This document shows, piece after piece, positions 1 through 5,553 of a DNA stretch of 10,203 nucleotides. A program made the position numbers and the translations under genes. The DNA is from Alphaproteobacteria bacterium (GTDB lineage: Bacteria > Pseudomonadota > Alphaproteobacteria > UBA2136 > JALTLI01). The stretch's first letter is position 1. Every line of letters starts with the position of its first letter. The DNA is taken from positions 1 through 10,203 of the forward strand of contig JALTLI010000178.1 in assembly GCA_027005635.1 (NCBI GenBank), given 5' to 3'. The notes below the pieces were generated by a model. It worked only from the letters and a program-made list of their open reading frames with translations. It was not told the DNA's origin and did not search any database.

Positions 1-241
1 TAAAAAATAAATCACGGGCAGGTTGACCTTCAGCCAAGCCTATAGCTTTTAATTTTTCACCATTAACTGTTTTAGCTTTACCTAAAAATAGTTTTTTAGC
101 ATCCTTTGCACTTATAGATGATAAACCAACTGAAGGGTTAGCAATCATAACAAGTTCTGCCGCCTGAGATACACCAGATACAAACAGGAATCCAGCCATA
201 AGCATTACAGATGCTATAGTTTTTTTAGTTATTTTAATCAT
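1..241 (-). CDS. PstS-like periplasmic phosphate-binding-domain protein (partial, C-terminus outside window)
   Basis: The first 80 codons of a minus-strand gene are visible, starting at ATG 241-239 and running off the left edge. A Shine-Dalgarno-like AAGGA lies about 8 nt before the start. Residues 1-28 form a signal peptide (MIKITKK, hydrophobic core, SGVSQAA), so the product is exported. The mature part begins ELVMIANPSVGLSSISAKDA and continues with KKLFLGK, a pattern I associate with small PstS-like proteins of the phosphate ABC transporter substrate-binding family, often near 140 aa. It starts 21 bp after the porin stop on the same strand, so the two are probably one operon. The likely role is periplasmic binding of phosphate or another small anion that enters through the porin. 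The family call rests on the N-terminal motif only; the ligand is inferred. Confidence 0.72.
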   Translation of the reverse strand, partial: MIKITKKTIASVMLMAGFLFVSGVSQAAELVMIANPSVGLSSISAKDAKKLFLGKAKTVNGEKLKAIGLAEGQPARDLFF

Positions 242-262
242 AATTTTTTCCTTTTTTTATCT

Positions 263-1462
263 TTAAAATACCATACCGATATAAGCCATCCATGCAGAAT
301 AATCTTCTACAGATGATTTATTATAACTGTTATCAGAATATTCAACTTTAAGCCCAACTTTAGGTACAGGTTTATAAGATGCAGTAAATATATGGCTTGT
401 TCTTACTGTACCAGTACCAGCTAAATCATCATCACCTTTATCTAAACGGTAATAAACGTAAGTTTTAGGGTTAACTTGGTATTTAAGTGAAGAATAAAAC
501 AGTTCAATATCTTCATAACCTTCATTACGTTGTTGGAACATATATTCAGTATCCCATGTAAAATCATTTAATTTAATAGATGCGTAAGGAACTATAGTAG
601 CTTCTTTTCTGTATCTACCTGCTGGGCCAGTTTTAGCAGAATTATTTTGAGTATAAAAACTTGTACCAAACATAATATTATCTGTTAATTGAGAATTAAT
701 ATCCAAACCATAACCTACACCTGCTGGGTTATTTGCATCAGTTTCTGCAACTTTATCACCAGTAGATACCCAAACAGCATAATCAACATCCTTACCTAAA
801 TCAGCAGTACCGGCAAGTGATACACCATTTTGGAATAATGGAATATATTTATTAGTATGTTGCATTGGCTGAGATATTGAATCAATAACTGGCAACCAGT
901 GTTCACGGTTCCATAAACCAAATTGTGTTGTATTTTTACCAAATTTTAATTTAACTTGATCAGAGTAATCATAAGAAAGGTAAACTCTTTCTACTTCAAA
1001 AGCACCTTCTGTTCCATTTCCACTAGATTCAAATATAGATCCTCCTGAAAATTCAATAAATGCTCCCCAGTTATCATCTATGCGAGTATCAAAAAATACT
1101 TCAAAGCTAGGGTTAAATGTTTGGCCACCTGTGGCTTTATCATTATCCATGTACATAACACCAGCATTACCACCAACTCTTACAGGAGATTTATTAGCTT
1201 CTTGGTATTCATCTAGGTAATCAAAAACAGTTTCATTTACTGTTTCAGTAACAGCTTCTTCCTGTTCTTTAATTTTACTTTGTAATGAATTGATTTTAGC
1301 ATTTTGCATTTCAATTTGCTTTTGCATGGCTTTTAGTTGTTGCATAACAGCATCATTTTCAGTTGCATAAGCTGGCATAGCAGCACTTGCTAACAATGCA
1401 CTTATTGCACAAAATGATGAAAGCATTATTTTTTTGCTTTGGCATTTTTTTGATGTAGACAC
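263..1462 (-). CDS. Outer-membrane porin with N-terminal coiled coil (OprO/OprP-like)
   Basis: This gene encodes a 399-aa beta-barrel porin for the outer membrane. Residues 1-33 are a signal peptide with a good cleavage site after AYA. Residues about 37-70 (QQLKAMQKQIEMQNAKINSL and onward) form a short coiled coil of the kind that precedes the barrel in OprO/OprP-like porins. From about residue 94 there are alternating polar/aromatic strands (VRVGGNAGVMYM, FEVFFDTRID, VYLSYDYSDQVKLKFGK), ending in IGMVF, the terminal aromatic needed for outer-membrane insertion. The start is GTG (1462-1460), supported by AAGGAG at 1475-1470 with 7-nt spacing; the next Met lies inside the signal peptide. It leads an apparent operon with a PstS-like binding protein. 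Phosphate or anion selectivity is plausible from that neighbour but not proven. Confidence 0.82.
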   Translation of the reverse strand: MSTSKKCQSKKIMLSSFCAISALLASAAMPAYATENDAVMQQLKAMQKQIEMQNAKINSLQSKIKEQEEAVTETVNETVFDYLDEYQEANKSPVRVGGNAGVMYMDNDKATGGQTFNPSFEVFFDTRIDDNWGAFIEFSGGSIFESSGNGTEGAFEVERVYLSYDYSDQVKLKFGKNTTQFGLWNREHWLPVIDSISQPMQHTNKYIPLFQNGVSLAGTADLGKDVDYAVWVSTGDKVAETDANNPAGVGYGLDINSQLTDNIMFGTSFYTQNNSAKTGPAGRYRKEATIVPYASIKLNDFTWDTEYMFQQRNEGYEDIELFYSSLKYQVNPKTYVYYRLDKGDDDLAGTGTVRTSHIFTASYKPVPKVGLKVEYSDNSYNKSSVEDYSAWMAYIGMVF

Positions 1463-1611
1463 AGGTCTTCTCCTTTTATTATTAATTATTCACTTTTAAT
1501 ATTATTCCTTTAAAAGAAAATTACAAGAAATAATATTAATTATAACTACTTATTAATAATATGTATTTAGCTTATGTATCTTTTTTAACACCACAATTAT
1601 TTTATTGGTAT

Positions 1612-1772
1612 TATAGTAAATTAACTTAACAACTTTACGGTTAAGAGATTTACAAATTGATAGTATTTGATTTTATAACCCGCAGTCATAGTGGGCTATT
1701 TCAAGGGGTATGAAATTAAATCCTATTAATTTTAAACGAGAAAACGTAAAAGTGTTAAGTTAAATTGCTATA
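1612..1772. mobile_element. MITE-like element with about 28-bp terminal inverted repeats
   Basis: The left end, 1612-1639, begins TATAGTAAATTAACTTAAC. The reverse complement of 1745-1772 begins TATAGCAATTTAACTTAAC. The two 28-mers agree at about 24 positions and share the sequence leading to TTTACG. They enclose about 105 bp with no ORF. The outermost TA on each side would fit a TA target duplication as used by IS630/Tc1-mariner elements, although TA in AT-rich DNA is weak evidence. The same end sequence recurs at 8252-8273 and 9768-9789. It is non-autonomous, and no transposase lies in this window. It sits between two divergent promoters, so it could affect expression of either neighbour. 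Confidence 0.55.
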
Positions 1773-1788
1773 TGTAATATAAACTCAT

Positions 1789-1816
1789 TTTACAAAACAT
1801 ATTGTATGCATACTAT
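1789..1816 (+). promoter_or_regulatory. Possible sigma70-like promoter of the phosphomannomutase gene
   Basis: TTTACA at 1789-1794 is followed after 16 nt by TACTAT at 1811-1816 within a TA-rich run, about 48 bp before the start codon. The -35 is one mismatch from consensus and the -10 matches at four of six positions. It lies just right of the MITE-like element, so a promoter supplied or altered by that element is possible. Confidence 0.3.
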
Positions 1817-1863
1817 ATATATGTTAAATACTAGCCCAATTAAAAATTTTAAAGGATTAATAA

Positions 1864-2586
1864 ATGTTATACGTATTTGATGTAGATAAAACTTTAGCAG
1901 AATCTGATTGCATGATGACAAATGAATTTGCTGATGTTTTTCGTAAATGGTCTAAGGATAAAAAATACTTTTTTTGCTCTGGTAGTGATTTAACAAAAAT
2001 GAAACAACAAATCCCTGCTGATATTTTACAAAACGCAACAGCAATATTTCCTGTTATGGGTGGAGAGTTATGGATAGATAATGAATTAAAATATCAACGT
2101 ACATTTACCCCACCAGAAGGATTTAGACAAGATATAGAAAAACTATTTAATGAAAGCCCATACCCAGAACGCACTGGTGAACATATCCAAGATAGAGGTA
2201 GCATGTGGTGTATATCTGTTGTGGGTAAAGCAGCAAACCAACAACAACGTTACGCCTACACAGCTTACGATGATAAAGTAAATGAGCGTGTAACTATTGT
2301 AGAAAAATTAGCTCCTAAATATCCAGATATTTTATTTACAATTGGTGGACAAATATCTATTGATGTTTCAACCCCTGGTAACGATAAAGGGCAAGTTTTA
2401 GCAGCCTTTAGAAAATACATAAGTGATGAACCAGTTACATTTTTAGGTGATAGAATGACAAAAGGTGGCAATGATTATCCTTTGGCTGAAAAACTAAAAC
2501 AGGAAAGTAATAAAAACCAAGTAGTGCCAGTAACAGGCCCTGAAGATACTATGGCTAAACTTATTGCTATGAGTGATTGTTGTTAA
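1864..2586 (+). CDS. Eukaryotic-type phosphomannomutase (HAD superfamily, subclass IIB)
   Basis: The 240-aa product resembles human PMM1/PMM2-type phosphomannomutase, which interconverts mannose-6-phosphate and mannose-1-phosphate for GDP-mannose synthesis, not the bacterial AlgC/ManB type. Motif I is FDVDKTL with nucleophile D6 and acid/base D8; motif II is CSGSD (38-42); K175 and FLGDRMTKGGND (193-204) supply motifs III and IV. PMM-specific blocks are IGGQISIDV (160-168, with S165 and D167 for phosphosugar binding), R111 and R129 in the cap, and TGPEDT near the C-terminus. Length is close to PMM2 (about 246 aa). Oddities are K9 where DxDGT normally has Gly, and VVGK (K122) where PMMs have IGR. 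AAAGGA lies 7 nt before ATG. The gene stands alone and is convergent with the J-domain gene. A sugar-phosphate phosphatase of the same fold is the main alternative. Confidence 0.8.
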   Translation: MLYVFDVDKTLAESDCMMTNEFADVFRKWSKDKKYFFCSGSDLTKMKQQIPADILQNATAIFPVMGGELWIDNELKYQRTFTPPEGFRQDIEKLFNESPYPERTGEHIQDRGSMWCISVVGKAANQQQRYAYTAYDDKVNERVTIVEKLAPKYPDILFTIGGQISIDVSTPGNDKGQVLAAFRKYISDEPVTFLGDRMTKGGNDYPLAEKLKQESNKNQVVPVTGPEDTMAKLIAMSDCC

Positions 2587-2599
2587 TTGGATAGAAAAA

Positions 2600-2640
2600 C
2601 TATCGGGTATCTTATTTTTAAGCTTTGAGATACCTGATAG
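2600..2640 (+). terminator. Stem-loop after the phosphomannomutase gene
   Basis: CTATCGGGTATC at 2600-2611 pairs with GATACCTGATAG at 2629-2640, a 12-bp stem with one G-U pair and a 17-nt loop, starting 13 bp after the stop codon. The following bases are only moderately T-rich, so it may stabilise the 3' end rather than terminate. The right arm belongs to the dispersed repeat at 2615-2677; the left arm is absent from the other copy. Confidence 0.4.
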
Positions 2641-2677
2641 CTTATTTCGTAACAAAATATAGTTTCTGGTATGACAC
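2615..2677 (+). repeat. Dispersed palindromic repeat, copy 1 (63 bp)
   Basis: This block starts TTTTTAAGCTTTGAGATACC and ends TTCTGGTATGACAC. It matches 8164-8244 with only two substitutions over the aligned bases, but lacks 18 bp that in the other copy lie between two ACAAAAT direct repeats. It lies in the convergent gap between the phosphomannomutase and J-domain genes, and the other copy lies between two convergent genes as well. Confidence 0.85.
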
Positions 2678-2694
2678 TCTTGGCAATCACATTA

Positions 2695-2723
2695 AAAAAA
2701 TCCCAGTACAACTGGGATTTTTT
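2695..2723. terminator. Bidirectional intrinsic terminator
   Basis: A perfect 13-bp stem (2695-2707 with 2711-2723, core ATCCCAGT/ACTGGGAT) with a 3-nt loop is flanked by an A-run on the left and a T-run on the right. It can therefore terminate both the plus-strand phosphomannomutase gene and the minus-strand J-domain gene. It is part of the 78-bp block repeated at 9798-9875. Confidence 0.88.
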
Positions 2724-2772
2724 AAATAATACACCGTCATCTCGGGATCAAGTTTTATCCATTTTAGAATAA
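2695..2772. repeat. 78-bp duplicated block, copy 1 (terminator plus J-domain gene 3' end)
   Basis: The block is about 91% identical (71 of 78 positions) to 9798-9875 without gaps. It covers the terminator hairpin, the spacer with CGTCATCTCGGGATCAAG, and the last codons and stop of the J-domain gene (KMDKT then TGA on the minus strand). The CTCGGGATCAAG core looks like half of a palindromic intergenic repeat of a kind seen in alphaproteobacteria; that link is from memory. Confidence 0.85.
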
Positions 2773-3293
2773 TCCGTAAGAATATGATAAGCAACATTAA
2801 TACGCTTAACCATATCTTCTGATGTTTTTGATCCTTTATTAACATCTGGGTGATGCTGTTTAACCAAAGTCAAATAACGCTGTTTAATTTTTACTATACC
2901 AATAAATGGGTTATCAATTGCAAATATAACGCAAGCTTCATGGACATCTGGCGGAACAGCTTTGCTACTATGGCTTACTTTTACCTTTTGGCTTTGTTTA
3001 TGGCGTGATTTAAAAAATTCATAAAGTTCTTGAGTTGTTTTAAACTTCATTTGTTGACCAGCAGGGGAGTCTCCGTTAACACCCGCTTTCCATGTTGGTC
3101 TATCCCACGTGCTTGTTTGACGCATGGAAAAAATCTCTTCTTCATTAAAACCGTCTAAGCCATTCCATTTTTTATTAAATTCTTTTATATGTGTTGCGCA
3201 AAAATATTGACGTTCCCCAATATTACGTGGATCACGCGGGGCGGGGAATGTCCCTTCTTCATTACAATTTGTATGTGTGCATATTTGGCTCAT
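2748..3293 (-). CDS. J-domain protein with N-terminal Cys/His motif
   Basis: The 181-aa product is a DnaJ-type co-chaperone-like protein, which would stimulate a DnaK ATPase. The C-terminal third carries the J-domain: IVKIKQRYLTLVKQHHPDVN with HPD at 148-150, then a helix ending KRINVAYHILTD. The usual opening of the J-domain is shortened. The N-terminus has C5, C10, C32 and H35, which could bind zinc, followed by WNGLDGFNEEEI; this layout is familiar from a J-domain family widespread in alphaproteobacteria. There is no Gly/Phe region or DnaJ zinc-finger repeat, so it is not DnaJ itself. The ATG at 3293-3291 has no clear ribosome binding site, but an in-frame stop just upstream excludes a longer form. 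It lies 99 bp downstream of the LOG gene on the same strand. Its last codons fall in a dispersed repeat. Confidence 0.82.
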   Translation of the reverse strand: MSQICTHTNCNEEGTFPAPRDPRNIGERQYFCATHIKEFNKKWNGLDGFNEEEIFSMRQTSTWDRPTWKAGVNGDSPAGQQMKFKTTQELYEFFKSRHKQSQKVKVSHSSKAVPPDVHEACVIFAIDNPFIGIVKIKQRYLTLVKQHHPDVNKGSKTSEDMVKRINVAYHILTDYSKMDKT

Positions 3294-3392
3294 AAAGCTA
3301 TTTATATAAGAAAAACAGAGGTTTTACAACCCCTGCCATATATTTAGTGATTTCATTTATAGTAATTTGTCTTAACACTTAAACAGTTAAAA

Positions 3393-4502
3393 TTATTCCT
3401 TTTTCTTTTTATCCAAAACTTTCTCACGTTTAGGGCGTGGGTTAGCATGCTTAATTGGGCTTAAATCACAAGCATTATCTCTATCTTGTCTTCTTGTGGA
3501 AGAAAATATCACTTCTCGGTTTAAAGAACGAATAAAATTATACAACTTAACAGGTTGAGATTTATTACCTTTTATAATCAAACGAGGTAAATGAACAATA
3601 TCTGGTTCTGTTTGTTCTTCTGGTAGCGCCTCACTTGTTTGGATACCAAAATCACCTAAAAATTCTGCGTATTCTTCCTCTAAATCATCAAGCAATGTTT
3701 TAGGTACAGGCGTATTTAAACGAATAACCTGCATATCCTTAACATAGCGCATAGAATGGTATCTGCGATAAAAATTACTAATATAATCCGCTGATTCTTC
3801 TACTGTATGAAACCTTCTGAAAATATATAAGTCGTCTTGGCTAATAGTTCCCTCGTCTAATAATCCCTCTTTAACGTAATTCATCCATTTTTCCCAAAAC
3901 TTACCGTCTTCGTGTTCCATAAGAACCAACGGCACAGGCATACTACGTCCTGTGTGTAATAATGTTAAAGTTTCAAAAGCTTCATCCATAGTACCAAAAC
4001 CACCAGGGAATAATACAACTGCATCAGCTTCACGGATAAATGTTAGTTTGCGTGTAAAAAAGTACTTACAAGTGATTAAATAATCACTCTCCTTAACAAA
4101 TTTATTAGCACCCTCTTCAAATGGTAATTCAACGCTAACACCAATAGATTTTTCAACCCCTGCACCTTCATGACCAGCAGCCATAATTCCGGGGCCTGCA
4201 CCTGTGATTGTCATGTAGCCTAAATCAGCCATTTGCTTAGAAAAATCTCGACATAAAATATAATCTGGATGATTTTCATCTGTACGTGCAGATCCAAAAA
4301 CTGTAATCTTCGGTTGTTGACGAATATCTTTTAAAAGCTTAGCTGTCTCATACATTTCATTAATTGTATTTGTAATAATTTTACGGTCGTATCCAGGGAT
4401 ATCTCCGTTCATTAATAGTTCAGCCATTTCTTTAGTGCTTCTTTTAGGTAATGGACAAGAAGCATCATAAATAAATTCGTCAAATGAGTTACGTTTTTTC
4501 AA
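3393..4502 (-). CDS. LOG-family protein (cytokinin-riboside 5'-monophosphate phosphoribohydrolase-like)
   Basis: The 369-aa product contains a LOG/lysine-decarboxylase-like Rossmann domain at about residues 65-240. Its signatures are VFGSAR (68-73), ITGAGPGIMAAGHEGA (99-114), the RK pair (151-152) and PGGFGTMDE (166-174). Known members split nucleoside monophosphates (AMP or cytokinin nucleotides) into base and ribose-5-phosphate. It is far longer than the roughly 190-aa plant-type LOG, with about 60 extra N-terminal residues and a C-terminal extension ending in a basic tail (DKKKKE), as in the longer bacterial group. The start is TTG (4502-4500): upstream in-frame codons contain no ATG or GTG before a stop, and the next Met (residue 26) would cut into the N-terminal region. 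AAAGA lies about 7 nt before it. It is divergent from popZ. Substrate is inferred. Confidence 0.85.
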   Translation of the reverse strand: MKKRNSFDEFIYDASCPLPKRSTKEMAELLMNGDIPGYDRKIITNTINEMYETAKLLKDIRQQPKITVFGSARTDENHPDYILCRDFSKQMADLGYMTITGAGPGIMAAGHEGAGVEKSIGVSVELPFEEGANKFVKESDYLITCKYFFTRKLTFIREADAVVLFPGGFGTMDEAFETLTLLHTGRSMPVPLVLMEHEDGKFWEKWMNYVKEGLLDEGTISQDDLYIFRRFHTVEESADYISNFYRRYHSMRYVKDMQVIRLNTPVPKTLLDDLEEEYAEFLGDFGIQTSEALPEEQTEPDIVHLPRLIIKGNKSQPVKLYNFIRSLNREVIFSSTRRQDRDNACDLSPIKHANPRPKREKVLDKKKKE

Positions 4503-4536
4503 ATCAAAATCTTTCTTTTTATTATACTTATTCGTT

Positions 4537-4566
4537 ATTATACATACCTTATGTAACTACTAACAA
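4537..4566 (-). promoter_or_regulatory. Sigma70-like promoter of the LOG-family gene
   Basis: On the minus strand TTGTTA (4566-4561) is followed after 18 nt by a perfect TATAAT (4542-4537), about 35 bp before the TTG start. A second TATAAT at 4526-4521 has no matching -35. It is back to back with the popZ promoter. Confidence 0.5.
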
Positions 4567-4604
4567 ATAAAAAAACTGAATATTAATAAAATTAAGATAG
4601 TACC

Positions 4605-4633
4605 TTGATTATAAATACCGTATGATATATAAA
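4605..4633 (+). promoter_or_regulatory. Sigma70-like promoter of the popZ-like gene
   Basis: TTGATT at 4605-4610 and TATAAA at 4628-4633 are separated by the optimal 17 nt, ending 34 bp before the ATG. The transcript would start near 4640. It could also drive valS if the downstream terminator is read through. Confidence 0.5.
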
Positions 4634-4667
4634 TATTAAAATTGCAATTTTTAAAAAGAGATATTCA

Positions 4668-5474
4668 ATGGCCGAACAAGAAAATATCCAACCAGAATCA
4701 ATGGAAGATATCTTATCTTCTATCAGAGAAACAGTTGAAGAAGAAGCCGCAGCAGCTACTGATGGCTCTCCTGTTGAAGCAGTACAAGATACCCCTGCAA
4801 ATGATACAGATATTGATGCGTTAATGGATAATAACCAACCAGAACAACCACCAGCACAACCTGAAGATGACATAGATGCACTAGATTTATCTGACATGCT
4901 AGAAGAAGATGATGTTGCTGAACCTGCCCCTCAAGAAACTTCTCCTCAAGAAGAAAAAACCACTGAAGAAGTAATTGATATTGCTGCATTTAGCTCTACT
5001 GGTGAAGAAGTTATAGCCGAAGAAGAAAAAGCTGAAAATGCCAGAGAACTTTACAGAGGCGGAGAAGTTAATGAAGAATTAATGACTGAAACTAACACAG
5101 AAGAACCAGCTATTGAAGAGCCAGCTGAACAACCCATTGAAGAACCAGCAATAGAAGAAGAAATTGAAACACAAGCTGAAACACCACAAGAAACTGCTAC
5201 TAAGCAACCAGAAACAGAAGAAAAAGAACCAGTTATAGAAGAACAAATTGAAGCTGTTACCAGTGTAGCAACAGAAACTTTAACCCAAGCTGTAGCAACA
5301 GAAACTGTTCATTTACCAACATCTCCATCTGCTGATGGCTTACAAGTAACTTTTCCGGTGGAAGTTTTAGCTGCTGCCTTACGCCCACTTGTCAAGGATT
5401 GGGTAGCGGATAACTTACCAAATGTCGTAGAACGCTTGGTCAAGGAAGAACTCAGCAAGCTGGCTAATCAGTAA
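4668..5474 (+). CDS. popZ: PopZ-type polar organising protein (DUF2497)
   Basis: The 268-aa product has the three-part layout of PopZ, the pole-organising protein of alphaproteobacteria that self-assembles at cell poles and tethers the chromosome-origin ParB complex. Residues 10-24 (ESMEDILSSIRETVEEE region) are the conserved N-terminal helix that recruits clients. Residues about 30-220 are an acidic, proline-rich disordered linker with repeats such as EEPAIEEPAEQPIEEPAIEE. Residues 225-268 (VEVLAAALRPLVKDWVADNL and onward) are the conserved C-terminal oligomerisation block. The length exceeds Caulobacter PopZ (177 aa), because of the linker. The ATG at 4668 follows a weak AAAGAGA. The gene precedes valS, as commonly seen in this class. 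The linker composition explains several spurious antisense ORFs here. Confidence 0.85.
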   Translation: MAEQENIQPESMEDILSSIRETVEEEAAAATDGSPVEAVQDTPANDTDIDALMDNNQPEQPPAQPEDDIDALDLSDMLEEDDVAEPAPQETSPQEEKTTEEVIDIAAFSSTGEEVIAEEEKAENARELYRGGEVNEELMTETNTEEPAIEEPAEQPIEEPAIEEEIETQAETPQETATKQPETEEKEPVIEEQIEAVTSVATETLTQAVATETVHLPTSPSADGLQVTFPVEVLAAALRPLVKDWVADNLPNVVERLVKEELSKLANQ

Positions 5475-5496
5475 ATTTTAAAAAACTTAACTAATT

Positions 5497-5531
5497 AAAA
5501 GGCAAATCATTTTTAGCGATTTGCCTTTTTT
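5497..5531 (+). terminator. Intrinsic terminator between popZ and valS
   Basis: AAAAGGCAAATC (5497-5508) pairs perfectly with GATTTGCCTTTT (5518-5529) over 12 bp with a 9-nt loop, followed by T to 5531. It begins 22 bp after the popZ stop. The valS ATG is only 22 nt beyond the T-run, so this hairpin lies in the valS leader or is read through. Confidence 0.85.
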
Positions 5532-5553
5532 AAAAATATATGGGTATAAAAAA

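Larger units (their letters stand above)
1463..1863. other. 401-bp gene-free region between porin and phosphomannomutase genes
   Basis: The two flanking genes are divergent, so this gap must hold promoters in both directions. Its middle (1612-1772) is an inverted-repeat element described separately. The 150 bp next to the porin is very AT-rich and carries a TATAAT on the minus strand at 1544-1539 without a convincing -35. The stretch 1773-1863 holds the likely promoter and ribosome binding site of the phosphomannomutase gene. No ORF with coding character was seen. Confidence 0.6.

Noticed and set aside
1612..1772. CtrA boxes suggested by repeated TTAA in the inverted repeats
   Set aside because: The spacing between TTAA half-sites is one base rather than seven, and the sequence is explained by the repeat family.
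2265..2471. Antisense ORF inside the phosphomannomutase gene
   Set aside because: It overlaps the most conserved phosphomannomutase motifs and has no coding features of its own.
4592..4989. Antisense and out-of-frame ORFs over the popZ N-terminal and linker region
   Set aside because: They are low-complexity shadows of the repetitive acidic linker (Ser-rich or Gln/Leu-rich translations) without ribosome binding sites.
5521..5553. Longer valS reading frame starting at TTG 5521
   Set aside because: The TTG lies in the right arm of the popZ terminator hairpin, the extra 11 residues have no family support, and ATG 5554 gives the expected N-terminus.
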